A DNA stretch of 64,000 nucleotides from Clostridiales bacterium (lineage in GTDB: Bacteria > Bacillota > Clostridia > Oscillospirales > Acutalibacteraceae). A model generated the notes under the pieces. It searched no databases and had not been told where the DNA came from. It saw nothing but the letters and a program-made list of their open reading frames with translations. A program made the translations under genes and the position numbers. Shown here in pieces: positions 26,031 through 35,016 of the stretch (the stretch's first letter is position 1; each line of letters begins with the position of its first letter). The DNA is taken from assembly GCA_019422525.1 (NCBI GenBank), contig JAHZDE010000005.1, positions 145,687 to 209,686 on the forward strand. The letters run 5' to 3'.

Positions 26031-27517
26031 AAAAGGGACAGGTCATTTTGGTAGGCGCTGGCCCCGGAGACCCGGAGCTGTTGACCATCAAAGGGCGTAA
26101 AGCCATTGAATCTGCGGAAGTGGTGGTCTATGACCGGCTGGTGGGGCAGGCGATTTTCGATCTGATTCCCGAAAATGCCGAGCGCATCAACGTGGGCAAG
26201 GAATCCTCCCACCACACCGTACCCCAAGAGCAAATCAACCAGATTTTGCTGGAAAAGGCGCTGGAAGGTAAACGAGTGGTGCGTCTCAAGGGCGGCGACC
26301 CTTTCCTGTTTGGCCGGGGCGGCGAAGAGCTGGAACTCCTCAGCCAGCACGGCGTTTCCTTCCAAGAAGTGCCCGGCATCACCTCCGCCATTGCGGTGCC
26401 CGCCTACGCAGGCATTCCGGTGACTCATCGAGACTGCTGCTCTTCCCTCCACATCATCACCGGCCATCAGCGGGCCGGGAAACCGTTAAGCATCAACTTT
26501 GAAGCGCTGGTGCAGACCAAAGGCACACTGGTATTCCTCATGGGGGTCAGTGCTTTGGCTGAGATTTGCCGGGGACTTCTGGAAGCCGATATGGAGCCGG
26601 ATATGCCTGCTGCTGTCATCGAAAAAGGCACTACCCCCTCCCAGCGGCCCATTTTGGCCACCCTCTCCACCCTGCCGGAAACCGCCAAAGCGGAAAAGGT
26701 AAAGAGTCCAGCCATTATCATTGTGGGCAAGGTGTGCGCCTACTCAAATCAGTTTGACTGGTTCGACCATCTGCCGTTAAAGGGGAAAATCATTGTTGTC
26801 ACCCGTCCCAAGGAGCGGGCAGGTACTCTTTCGGAGCGGCTGCGTGGGCTGGGGACTAATGTGGTGGAATTCCCCTGCATTGAGACCCGCCCCTTCCTCC
26901 CCTGCCCGGAAATGGAAGAAGCGGTGGACAACATCGGGCGCTATGAGTGGCTCACGTTTACCAGCCCCGCCGGGGTATCGGCTCTCATGGAGTTGCTGGA
27001 GCGTACCAACCGGGATGTTCGGGCGCTGGGAGGGATCAAGCTGGCGGCCATCGGCCCCGGCACCAACCGGGAACTGCGCAAGCACGGCCTGCGCGCCGAT
27101 TTGATTCCGGAGGTTTACGACAGCGCCCATTTAGGGCAGGCACTGTGTGAGGCAAAGCCTGCCGGCAAGGTGCTGATCCTTCGGGCCCAGCGGGGCACCA
27201 AAGCCTTGACAGACGCACTGGATGGGGGTACCATTTCCTATGATGACATTCGGTGCTATGAGACCCGGTACACCGCCCCCAACACCGAAGAAGTACGGAA
27301 ACTGCTGGTTCCGGGGACCATCGTTACCTTTACCAGCGCCTCCACCGTCACCGGTTTTGTCTCCGCCTTGGGAGAAAACACGGACTTTTCCGCCATTACC
27401 GCCGCCTGCATCGGCCAGCAGACCGAAGCCGCGGCGCACAAATATAACCTGCATACCATCACCGCCGAAAAAGCCACCATGGATGCACTGATTCAACGAA
27501 TCGTGGAAGGAGAATAA
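26027..27517 (+). CDS. cobA-hemD: Fused uroporphyrinogen-III C-methyltransferase / uroporphyrinogen-III synthase
   Basis: Residues 1-240 are a SUMT methylase (VGAGPGDPELLTIKG, RLKGGDPFLFGRGGEEL, VPGITSAIAVPAYAGIPVTHR) that makes precorrin-2. Residues 245-496 are HemD, with VVTRPKERAGTLSERL, LTFTSPAGVSAL and TFTSASTVTGF. The fusion couples closure of uroporphyrinogen III with its first committed methylation toward corrinoids. Such fusions are common in Clostridia. 496 aa. Confidence 0.95.
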   Translation: MKKGQVILVGAGPGDPELLTIKGRKAIESAEVVVYDRLVGQAIFDLIPENAERINVGKESSHHTVPQEQINQILLEKALEGKRVVRLKGGDPFLFGRGGEELELLSQHGVSFQEVPGITSAIAVPAYAGIPVTHRDCCSSLHIITGHQRAGKPLSINFEALVQTKGTLVFLMGVSALAEICRGLLEADMEPDMPAAVIEKGTTPSQRPILATLSTLPETAKAEKVKSPAIIIVGKVCAYSNQFDWFDHLPLKGKIIVVTRPKERAGTLSERLRGLGTNVVEFPCIETRPFLPCPEMEEAVDNIGRYEWLTFTSPAGVSALMELLERTNRDVRALGGIKLAAIGPGTNRELRKHGLRADLIPEVYDSAHLGQALCEAKPAGKVLILRAQRGTKALTDALDGGTISYDDIRCYETRYTAPNTEEVRKLLVPGTIVTFTSASTVTGFVSALGENTDFSAITAACIGQQTEAAAHKYNLHTITAEKATMDALIQRIVEGE

Positions 27518-27519
27518 CC

Positions 27520-28503
27520 ATGGAACTCATTCAAAGACCCCGCCGCCTGCGGGACGGCGACACCATCCGCCGCATGTGCCGGGAGACCCGTCTTTCCCCC
27601 GACAGCCTGATCTACCCCATTTTTGTGGACGAAACCCTCAGCGGCAAGCGCCCCATTGACTCTTTGCCCGGCCAGTACCAGTATGGTCTGGACACCGTAG
27701 AGGAAGCCGTAGCCGAGTGCATCGCCGCCGGTGTTCGCAGTTGCATTCTGTTTGGTATCCCCGCCCACAAGGATGCCGTAGGCTCTTCCGCCTGGGACCC
27801 GGAGGGTGTAATTCAAAAGGCCATTCGGAAAATCAAGGCAGTGTATCCCGATTTTTACGTCATCACCGACGTGTGTATGTGCGAATACACCGACCATGGT
27901 CACTGCGGCGCTCTGTGCGGCCACAAGGTAGACAACGATGCAACCTTGGAGCTGCTGTGCAAAACCGCACTTTCCCATGCCCAGGCAGGCGCCAATATGG
28001 TGGCTCCCTCCGACATGATGGACGGCCGTGTGGGAGCCATTCGCCGCACATTGGATGCGGCAGGGTTCCAGGATGTGCCCATCATGGCCTATTCCGCCAA
28101 ATATGCTTCCGCTTTTTACGGACCCTTCCGCTCCGCCGCCGGTTCCGCTCCCTCCTTTGGTGACCGCAAGGGCTACCAGATGGACCCTCACAACCGCAAG
28201 GAGGCTATGAAGGAATGCGCTCTGGATGTGGAAGAAGGCGCGGACATCATCATGGTCAAGCCTGCCCTCTCCTATCTGGACATCATCCGGGAATGCTCCG
28301 ACGCTTTCGACGTGCCCATGGCAGCCTATTCCGTTTCCGGCGAATACGCTATGATCAAGGCCGCGGCACAGGCCGGTCTGGTGGACGAATACCGGATTAT
28401 GTGCGAATCCGCCCTGTCTATCTTCCGGGCAGGAGCGAATATGCTCATCACCTACTATGCCAAAGAATTGGCCCAGGCCATTCAAAAAGGAGATATTGGA
28501 TAA
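27520..28503 (+). CDS. hemB: Porphobilinogen synthase (HemB)
   Basis: Condenses two 5-aminolevulinates. The Schiff-base lysines are in MAYSAKYASAFYGPFR and IIMVKPALSYLD. The Cys-rich DVCMCEYTDHGHCG indicates a zinc-dependent active site. 327 aa. GGAG is 8 bases before the ATG, and the stop overlaps the hemL start (TAATG). Confidence 0.95.
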   Translation: MELIQRPRRLRDGDTIRRMCRETRLSPDSLIYPIFVDETLSGKRPIDSLPGQYQYGLDTVEEAVAECIAAGVRSCILFGIPAHKDAVGSSAWDPEGVIQKAIRKIKAVYPDFYVITDVCMCEYTDHGHCGALCGHKVDNDATLELLCKTALSHAQAGANMVAPSDMMDGRVGAIRRTLDAAGFQDVPIMAYSAKYASAFYGPFRSAAGSAPSFGDRKGYQMDPHNRKEAMKECALDVEEGADIIMVKPALSYLDIIRECSDAFDVPMAAYSVSGEYAMIKAAAQAGLVDEYRIMCESALSIFRAGANMLITYYAKELAQAIQKGDIG

Positions 28504-29786
28504 TGGATACATCAGCTGCCCTGTTTGAACGGGCCAAAAAGGTACTTCCCGGCGGTGTGAACAGCCCCGTCCGCGCATATCGCGCGGTGGGACTCACTCC
28601 CCGCTTTATCGCCAAGGCTGACGGCGCGTATATCTGGGATGTGGACGGCAACCGGTATATTGATTACGTCTGCTCCTGGGGCCCCATGATTCTGGGCCAC
28701 AACCACCCCCTCATTCGGGAAGCGGTGGAAAAAGCTGTGAAAGACGGCCTTTCCTTTGGTGCTTCCACCCAGCGGGAGGTGGCGATCGCCGAATTGATGA
28801 TTCAGATGGTGCCCAATATTGAGATGGTACGCATGGTGAACTCCGGCACCGAAGCTGTTATGTCTGCTCTGCGGCTGGCTCGGGGCGCTACCGGACGGGA
28901 CAAAATCATCAAGTTTGAGGGCTGCTATCACGGTCACAGCGACGCCATGCTGGTAAAGGCCGGTTCCTCCGCTGTGGCGGAAGGGGGCAAGCCCAGTTCT
29001 GCCGGTGTGCCGGTGGACACTGCCAAAGACACCCTCACCGCCCAGTATAACAATCTGGAAAGTGTGAAGGAGCTGTTCGCCCAGTATCCCGGTGAGATTG
29101 CCTGCGTGATTGTGGAGCCTGTGGCCGCCAACATGGGCGTGGTGGGGCCGAATCCGGGCTTTTTGGAAGGGCTGCGCGCCCTGTGCGACAAGGAAGGTGC
29201 TCTGCTGATTTTTGACGAAGTGATTACCGGCTTCCGCCTTGCCAAGGGCGGCGCACAGGAATACTTTGGCATTAAAGCGGATATCGTCACTTTCGGTAAA
29301 ATTATCGGCGGCGGTATGCCTGTTGGCGCTTACTGCGGTAGCCGGGCGCTCATGGAGCAGGTGGCCCCCTGCGGCCCGGTGTATCAGGCGGGAACCCTTT
29401 CCGGCAACCCGGTAGCTATGGCGGCGGGCCTTGCCCAGCTGACCTATCTCAACACCCACCCGGAGGTCTACACCGACATTTCCACAAAAGCGGACCGGTT
29501 GGCTGAGGGAATGCGCCAGGCTGCAAAGGAAACCGGCGCAGGGGTAAGAATCAATCAGGTGGGCAGCCTGCTTGCCCCCTTCTTCACGCCGGACTCTGTG
29601 GAATCCTTTGCCGGCGCAACCAAGAGCGATTTGAAGAAATACGCCGCTTATTTTGAAAAAATGCTGGCAAGGGGAATTTATCTGGCCCCCGCCCAGTTTG
29701 AAGCCATGTTCCTCTCCTCTGCCCACACGGACGAGGATATAGAAAAAACCATCCAAGCCGCCAAAGACGTATTTTCCCAGCTGTAA
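28503..29786 (+). CDS. hemL: Glutamate-1-semialdehyde 2,1-aminomutase (HemL)
   Basis: A PLP enzyme making 5-aminolevulinate. The PLP Lys is in TFGKIIGGGMPVGAYCG. LPGGVNSPVRAYRAVG and YIDYVCSWGPMILGH are family signatures. The start at 28503 overlaps the hemB stop; longer translation upstream runs inside hemB. 427 aa. Last gene of the operon, followed by a terminator. Confidence 0.95.
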   Translation: MDTSAALFERAKKVLPGGVNSPVRAYRAVGLTPRFIAKADGAYIWDVDGNRYIDYVCSWGPMILGHNHPLIREAVEKAVKDGLSFGASTQREVAIAELMIQMVPNIEMVRMVNSGTEAVMSALRLARGATGRDKIIKFEGCYHGHSDAMLVKAGSSAVAEGGKPSSAGVPVDTAKDTLTAQYNNLESVKELFAQYPGEIACVIVEPVAANMGVVGPNPGFLEGLRALCDKEGALLIFDEVITGFRLAKGGAQEYFGIKADIVTFGKIIGGGMPVGAYCGSRALMEQVAPCGPVYQAGTLSGNPVAMAAGLAQLTYLNTHPEVYTDISTKADRLAEGMRQAAKETGAGVRINQVGSLLAPFFTPDSVESFAGATKSDLKKYAAYFEKMLARGIYLAPAQFEAMFLSSAHTDEDIEKTIQAAKDVFSQL

Positions 29787-29881
29787 TCAGCAGTGGTATC
29801 ATTGGCGACAGGAACGGCGAGATTCCCGAACATATCGCCATCATAATCGACACATCGTGTTTGACTGGTTTACAAAACTTC

Positions 29882-29921
29882 AGCGGTTCTGTACTGTTTT
29901 CCAGTACAGGGCCGCTTTTTG
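29882..29921 (+). terminator. Terminator after hemL
   Basis: AGCGG...TGTACTG / CAGTACA...CCGCT stem with a TTTTC loop and a T5 tail, about 95 bases after the hemL stop. Confidence 0.82.
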
Positions 29922-29999
29922 CGCTTCCTTTGACTGCTGTTCCCTGAACTTTACAGAAAAATCTGCTGTACCTGTTCCTGGTTTTGCTGTCAGATTCTC

Positions 30000-30027
30000 T
30001 TGAAATTAACAAATACATCACTATAAT
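30000..30027 (+). promoter_or_regulatory. Promoter for the YczE-like gene
   Basis: TTGAAA (30000-30005), 16 bases, TATAAT (30022-30027). Confidence 0.7.
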
Positions 30028-30073
30028 AGAATTTGACGGTTTAATTCAATCAAATAGAAAGAAGAATGTGTTT

Positions 30074-30775
30074 GTGAAAAAGCAGGTTTCCTATCGAATT
30101 GTCTTTTACATCATGGGCCTTTTAATTTTGGCAATGGGTCTGACGTTAAACACCAAAGCCGGGCTCGGCGTTTCTCCTATTATTTCGGTCTCCTACAGCG
30201 TTTCCCAGATTTTCCAGCTGAACTTTGGCAATACGACCATGTTTCTTTATTGTGCCTTTGTCGTAGTGGAACTGATTCTGCACAGCATCCAGCTGTGGAA
30301 ACACCCTGAACGCGATCAGCGTTTCGTGCTGCTGATGGATTTGCTGCAAATTCCCCTCAGTCTGGTTTTCACCCGTTTTCTGAACCTGTTTGAATCTTTT
30401 CTGCCGGACTTTTCTTCCAGCGCCACAAGCTGGTCGGATCAGCTCCCCCTTCGCATCGTAATCCTGCTTCTGGCAATTCTGTGCACTGGCATCGGTGCCT
30501 CCATGTCGCTTTCCATGCGGCTCGTTCCCAACCCAGGTGACGGCATCGTCCAAACCCTTGCGGATTGCATCCATCGAAACGTGGGCTTTACCAAAAACTG
30601 CTTTGACCTGTGCAACATCGCTCTCACCATCCTGCTGGGCTTCCTACTTGCCGGTCATCTGGTTGGCGTTGGAATTGGCACGGTGCTGGCGATGATTGGC
30701 GTTGGCCGCGTGATTGCGCTGTTCCAGCATTTGGCCGGCAGAAAAATAGCTCTGCTTTCCGGCATGGCTGCCTGA
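30074..30775 (+). CDS. YczE/YitT-like (DUF6198) membrane protein
   Basis: A polytopic membrane protein of 233 aa with about five helices. The opening IVFYIMGLLILAMGLTLNTKAGLGVSPII and the later RLVPNPGDGIVQTLA match the YczE / DUF6198 family. Members are poorly characterised; some are linked to export or regulation, but no function is claimed here. The frame opens earlier, but GTG at 30074 with AGAAAGAAG 8 bases before it gives the natural MKKQVSYRIVF start. It has its own promoter; the next gene follows after 99 bases. Confidence 0.7.
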   Translation: MKKQVSYRIVFYIMGLLILAMGLTLNTKAGLGVSPIISVSYSVSQIFQLNFGNTTMFLYCAFVVVELILHSIQLWKHPERDQRFVLLMDLLQIPLSLVFTRFLNLFESFLPDFSSSATSWSDQLPLRIVILLLAILCTGIGASMSLSMRLVPNPGDGIVQTLADCIHRNVGFTKNCFDLCNIALTILLGFLLAGHLVGVGIGTVLAMIGVGRVIALFQHLAGRKIALLSGMAA

Positions 30776-30874
30776 TGGTATTTGACCATACTGCGATACC
30801 CCTTTTCCATTGCTTCAAACCAAAACAGGCGCGGAATCTGCCGCGCCGATTGATTCAAAAAGGAATACATTATC

Positions 30875-31479
30875 ATGAAAAATGGATAAAAAATTTTGTG
30901 ATTTTTTGTTTTATAATATTTATTGCGGTTGTTTTGTCCTGCTGCAAACAAGAGGAATATTTTCTTGCAAAAACTCCCGTACCCATGAAAACTATTACTC
31001 AAACTTGCGGGGAAGATACCATTACTTGTGATATTCCAGAAGATTGGAAAGTCTTGTCGTGCACGGAAACCGGAATCACTATCATGCCCTCTGAAATTTC
31101 TGGAAATGATTATACTCTCCAAGATACCATCAGTATTTCCCGATATGATTTTAATGAAGAGGAAAATGAAGCTATCGTTCTTTTGTTAAAAGGTCAACCC
31201 GAATCGTTTCAAACTTATCTGGAACAGCTAATGAAAGTTGCCGGAAATGGGTATTCTGTGAACAACTTTTCATTTTCTTTTGATAAACTGGAAAGTAGGA
31301 CCTTGGCAAAAGTTCAATTTGATATGGTAGTTCCAAAAAAGGAGTTTGTGGTGTACCCGTATATCGAATATTATTTTGATGATATTCCTTACACAGTAAT
31401 TGGTATACAAAATGATTCCTTCCCTATTTCAACTGATGTTCTTATATTATGGATTGCCCGGTCAATAAATCTTACATGA
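30875..31479 (+). pseudogene. Lipoprotein gene with a frameshift at its start codon
   Basis: The frame carrying the body lacks a convincing start. An ATG at 30875 behind AAAAGGAA is in the wrong frame and stops after four codons. If the A5 run at 30878-30882 had one more A, translation would read MKKWIKNFVIFCFIIFIAVV then LSCCKQEE, a perfect lipoprotein signal. The body (about 170 aa; ITCDIPEDWKVLSCTETGITI, YPYIEYYFDDIPYTVIG) resembles small secreted PsbP/DcrB-like domains, tentatively. Either the gene is inactivated, there is an assembly error or slippage, or a distal start such as ATG 30775 is used. Confidence 0.55.
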
Positions 31480-31699
31480 TTATAATTATTAGGACTTTTG
31501 AACTTTCCGACCTGCACTCATATTTTTATCTTCGTAAGCAAATTATTGCACCCCTATATATTTATAAATACAAATTCTAAAAATAAAACCCAGACTTTAA
31601 TTTTATACTATATTTAAAACGTTTGGAAGCAATTACAGTTAAAGATAATATACAGCTTATTTATTACAATTATAAAAACGAATTATTAGCTTCAAATTT
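31480..31699. other. AT-rich intergenic stretch
   Basis: Very AT-rich sequence between the broken lipoprotein gene and the gene remnant. I see no convincing gene, RNA or promoter. A 64-codon plus-strand frame at 31623-31817 looks like chance and runs opposite to the remnant. Confidence 0.4.
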
Positions 31700-31953
31700 A
31701 CCGATAAAACGAATACGGATTTCCTCTTTGGCCTTGGCTTTTCATTGTCTTAGAACAATCTGTAGTGTGCTCGATTTGCTTTTTCTGCTGCTTCAGTTTG
31801 AAGATACCCTTCGCTAATTTATTTTAGCTTTCGGTCGATAGTGTCATTTTCGTTGACTGCCAGAATCAGCAGCCGATCAAATTCTTTTTCTAGTTTCTTG
31901 ATCTTGCTCTCCACTTTATGGAGCCGGCTTTTTCCTTTTTTCCAGCTATAATA
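31700..31953 (-). pseudogene. Decayed C-terminal coiled-coil gene fragment
   Basis: Minus strand from 31953 reads SWKKGKSRLHKVESKIKKLE followed by KEFDRLLILAVNENDTIDRK and LK, then a stop at 31821-31819. After that stop the sense continues, in a shifted frame, as GIFKLKQQKKQIE. Joined, it looks like the charged coiled-coil C-terminus of a large serine recombinase or similar protein with one stop and one frameshift. There is no start or N-terminal domain. The recombinase assignment is inference; the fragmentation is visible. Confidence 0.35.
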
Positions 31954-32013
31954 TTATGGAATGAGTGGAGTAATCAGTTAATAAATGTATTCGGAAAGGC
32001 ATGTATATAAATA

Positions 32014-32058
32014 AGAGCCCGAGGGCCAAGACACATAACATCTTGACCCTCGGGCTTT
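32014..32058 (-). terminator. tmRNA terminator
   Basis: A 17-base inverted repeat (AGCCCGAGGG.CCAAGA / TCTTG.ACCCTCGGGCT) with an AT-rich tail in the minus direction, about 75 bases after the tmRNA 3' end. Confidence 0.75.
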
Positions 32059-32131
32059 CGTTTTGACATCACAGCCACACCGTTACGACAAAGCCACCTT
32101 TGAAAAAGTAGGTGTTCGTGTAATGTCCATC

Positions 32132-32480
32132 TGGTGGAGATGAGGGGAGTCGAACCCCTGTCCGAAAGTCACTTGCCAACGCTTTCTACGAGTGTAGCCG
32201 ATATACCGAATCTCCCGCAGCACAGTGCCTACCGGCAGGCTCTATGCTTTGGCAGCCCTTAAACCGTGACCGGGGTAAGGGCGTAACCCGGTTCACGTGC
32301 ACCGCTAATCGACGCCTTTATCCGGGCCGCGGTATTCCCGGTAAAGACGGCCGCCTTAATTAGGCAGCAACAGCAACAGTATTGTTGTCGTTTAATTTTA
32401 AGTTTGCGGATTTTATAGCGGTCCCGCACCGCTACTCGCTTACGAAGGTTTACAACCCCCGTCGAAACCATTGCATCCCC
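32132..32480 (-). ncRNA. ssrA: Transfer-messenger RNA (tmRNA)
   Basis: The 5' GGGGATG pairs with CATCTCC before the CCA end at 32132, forming the acceptor stem. The T-arm reads GGACAGGGGTTCGACTCCCC. The tag reading frame (32407-32360) encodes ANLKLNDNNTVAVAA and a TAA stop; trans-translation adds a further Ala from the charged tmRNA. Pseudoknot-like GC stems fill the rest. 349 bases, single-piece. It lies 29 bases downstream of smpB, its protein partner, and rescues stalled ribosomes. Confidence 0.97.
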
Positions 32481-32509
32481 ATATCTAACAAAGTGGAATA
32501 AATGGAAAG

Positions 32510-32977
32510 TTAATACCGATTTCGCTCCTTAATGGCACGCTGGATGTCCCGTTTCGCAGCCTTTTCGGCCATATCGGCCCGCTTATCATAGTTCTTTTTA
32601 CCTTTGCACAATCCCACCTGAACCTTGACACGGGAACCTTTAAAATAAAGAGAAAGGGGAATCAGAGAATAGCCGTCCTGCTTCACAAGGCCAAACAGCC
32701 GCATAATTTCACGATGGTGCATCAGCAGCCGCCGGACTCTCATAGGGTCCCGGTTAAAAATATTTCCCTGCTCATAGGGGCTAATATGCACACCATTCAT
32801 GAGCAGTTCGCCATTCACGATAGAGCACCAGGAATCCTTCAAATTCACCTTTCCCTGGCGAAGGGATTTCACTTCCGTACCGGTCAATTCGATACCGGCT
32901 TCCATACTTTCCTCCACAAAATAATCGTGAAAAGCCTTTTTATTCTGCGCAATGGTGCGAAGCGCTTTCTTTTCCAT
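32510..32977 (-). CDS. smpB: SsrA-binding protein (SmpB)
   Basis: Binds tmRNA and delivers it to stalled ribosomes. It has the oligonucleotide-binding fold with [37 protein letters not shown] and [23 protein letters not shown]. The basic C-terminal tail ([16 protein letters not shown]) reaches the mRNA channel. 155 aa, normal. Its RNA partner is encoded immediately downstream. Confidence 0.97.
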   Translation of the reverse strand: MEKKALRTIAQNKKAFHDYFVEESMEAGIELTGTEVKSLRQGKVNLKDSWCSIVNGELLMNGVHISPYEQGNIFNRDPMRVRRLLMHHREIMRLFGLVKQDGYSLIPLSLYFKGSRVKVQVGLCKGKKNYDKRADMAEKAAKRDIQRAIKERNRY

Positions 32978-33015
32978 GATCTACCAGGCCCTCCTTCTGC
33001 ATTTTGTGGAATAAT

Positions 33016-33044
33016 AGTATACCATATGACCGATAAAATTGCAA
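33016..33044 (-). promoter_or_regulatory. smpB promoter
   Basis: On the minus strand TTGCAA (33044-33039), 17 bases, TATACT (33021-33016), about 39 bases before the smpB ATG. Confidence 0.75.
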
Positions 33045-33159
33045 GAGATACTTTTGTTTTGTTTGAAAAAGCACTATTTGCCTTCTTTTCCTTTGTATAC
33101 TTTCCCAAAATACTGGCACAATAACTTGTGTCAACCCAAATCGAAACGGAGGTATTTTT

Positions 33160-33456
33160 GTGAGCAAACGTAAAAATTCATCCGCCGGCCTTCCGAAAAA
33201 TATCAACCTGGTAACGCCGGTTCCGCGGCCTGACGCCCAACGAATTACTCGCCTGGTCAAAAATTCCGGCCGTGTAGAAGGCTACGAGCTGTCCAACGGG
33301 GAAATTCTCACCAAACGGGAAGGCGTAGCTTTGGCCAAAGCCGGCGGGATACGCGGGGTGGCAGTAGCAGTACGCAACGGGAGCGAATATCTGCGCTCTC
33401 TTCCCGACGGCACCGAAAGCGATAACCTGAGCAACCTTCCCTCTATCAGTAACTGA
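33160..33456 (+). CDS. DUF3892-domain protein
   Basis: A 98-residue protein of unknown function. The core RITRLVKNSGRVEGYELSNGEILTKREGVALAKAGGIRGVAVA and following NGSEYLRSLPD match the DUF3892 pattern. GTG start at 33160 with GGAGG 8 bases upstream. Single-gene unit between smpB (divergent) and a bidirectional terminator. Confidence 0.75.
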   Translation: MSKRKNSSAGLPKNINLVTPVPRPDAQRITRLVKNSGRVEGYELSNGEILTKREGVALAKAGGIRGVAVAVRNGSEYLRSLPDGTESDNLSNLPSISN

Positions 33457-33509
33457 ACAAGTACCAACCTGCACACCATTTTTGCCATAACGAGTTTCCG
33501 GATAAATCA

Positions 33510-33550
33510 AAAACCGGCAAGGGAAAATAAATCCCCCCTGCCGGTTTTCT
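33510..33550. terminator. Bidirectional terminator
   Basis: AAAACCGGCA...TGCCGGTTTT stem with flanking GGG/CCC pairing, between the convergent DUF3892 gene and the permease gene. Confidence 0.75.
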
Positions 33551-33560
33551 TCATATGGTT

Positions 33561-34907
33561 TTATTCAGCCTTTTCTTCCTCTTCATAGTCGTTAGCCAAG
33601 TGGAAACGGTCGATGATATACAGGCACAGGCCCATAATCATGCCTACCACGCAGGCCAGCACCATACCGGTGAGCTGGATATTTCCCAGATTCACAGTAA
33701 TGCCGGACAATCCCGTGACAAATACCACTGCCGTCAGCGCCTGGTTTCTGGCACGGCCATAATCCACCTTGGAGTCCACCAGAATCCGCAGGCCAGACGC
33801 TCCAATCATGCCATACAGCAAAAAGGAAATGCCGCCGATGACTGGGCCGGGGATAGTGGAAATCAAAGCGGAGAACTTGCCGATAAAGCCGCACACCACC
33901 GACAGCACTGCCGCGCCGCCGATGACCCACACGCTGTACACCTTGGTCATAGCCATCACGCCGATATTCTCGCCGTATGTTGTGGTGGGAACCGAGCCAA
34001 TCAAGCCGGAAACTGCTGTAGAAATATTGTCGCCCAGCAAAGAGCGGTGCAGGCCCGGGTCTTTGAGCAAATTCCTGCCAACAATCTTTCCTGTGACAAT
34101 CTGGTGGCCAATGTGCTCGGAAGCAATAACCAGCAGCACAGGGATCATGGTGAGAATGGCGTTCATATCGAATTTTGCCAGTTGGAATTTGGGCAGGGAC
34201 ACCACCCCGGCCTGCTGGATGGCCGTATAGTCAATCATCCCCAAGCAGGCGGCCGTTACATAACCAGCCACAATGGCAATTAAAATTGGAATCACACCGA
34301 AAAACTTACGAAACAGAATGGAGCCGAACACCGCCACACACAGGGTCACGGCAAACACCGCCACATTTTTCGGGTCAACCGAGCCTTCACTGACTACCAT
34401 CCCTCCGGTGCTGGCTGCATTGCCCGCCAGCTCCAAGCCGATGAGGGCCACCACCGGGCCCATGGCTGCCGGAGGAAGGATAATGTCAATCCAGCGGGAG
34501 CCGAATTTCCAGATAATCAATGCCAACACGCATCCCAGCACGCCTACAGCTACAAAGCCGCCCTGTGCATAGGAAAAGGCGTCCATATGCTGTGCCAACT
34601 GTTCGGCAGTTGGATTGGTGAGGTTGGGGTTTTCCGCATAAGGCGACCCATGCTGCGCCATGACCAGCAGCGCAGGTGCAATAAAAGCAAAGCTGGAGCC
34701 CAGATAGGCCGGAGATTTCGCCTTGGTAATAAAGATGAAGAACAAGGTACCAAGACCGTTCATCAGCAGCACAATGGCCGGGTCAATGTGAAACAACGTG
34801 GGGACCAGCACCGAAGCGCCGAACATGGCGAACATGTGCTGGATACTCAGGGGAATGGCCTGCCCCAGCGGCGGCCTTTCGTTAACCTGAATGATTCGTT
34901 TAGCCAT
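33561..34907 (-). CDS. Uracil/xanthine permease, NCS2 family
   Basis: A nucleobase:cation symporter of the UraA/PbuX family with about 12-14 hydrophobic segments. N-terminal PPLGQAIPLSIQHMFAMFGASVLVPTL and later GSVPTTTYGENIGVMAMTKVYS are typical of the uracil branch (conserved ENIG). The start at 34907 (MAKRIIQVNERPP) follows AGGAAAGAGG. 448 aa. It is downstream of the rubredoxin fusion gene but separated by a weak terminator. Confidence 0.88.
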   Translation of the reverse strand: MAKRIIQVNERPPLGQAIPLSIQHMFAMFGASVLVPTLFHIDPAIVLLMNGLGTLFFIFITKAKSPAYLGSSFAFIAPALLVMAQHGSPYAENPNLTNPTAEQLAQHMDAFSYAQGGFVAVGVLGCVLALIIWKFGSRWIDIILPPAAMGPVVALIGLELAGNAASTGGMVVSEGSVDPKNVAVFAVTLCVAVFGSILFRKFFGVIPILIAIVAGYVTAACLGMIDYTAIQQAGVVSLPKFQLAKFDMNAILTMIPVLLVIASEHIGHQIVTGKIVGRNLLKDPGLHRSLLGDNISTAVSGLIGSVPTTTYGENIGVMAMTKVYSVWVIGGAAVLSVVCGFIGKFSALISTIPGPVIGGISFLLYGMIGASGLRILVDSKVDYGRARNQALTAVVFVTGLSGITVNLGNIQLTGMVLACVVGMIMGLCLYIIDRFHLANDYEEEEKAE

Positions 34908-34961
34908 TCTTTTTCCTCTTTCCTGTTTTTTTATTCCTCGGAAAAACATTTTTTCCGCAAC

Positions 34962-34983
34962 AAAAGCCCGGGTTCCGGCTTTT
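34962..34983 (-). terminator. Weak terminator after the flavin reductase-rubredoxin gene
   Basis: AAAAGCC(GG) / (CC)GGGCTTTT inverted repeat about 35 bases past the stop, followed by TGTTG. It is modest and may be leaky. Confidence 0.4.
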
Positions 34984-35016
34984 CAAACCGAAAGGCGAGC
35001 TTTTATCTGCAATTTA

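Noticed and set aside
27493..28578. Minus-strand 361-codon frame across hemB
   Set aside because: It is antisense to hemB/hemL with no RBS or family resemblance.
31623..31817. Plus-strand 64-codon frame
   Set aside because: It has no RBS, AT-rich composition, and runs opposite the decayed coiled-coil fragment.
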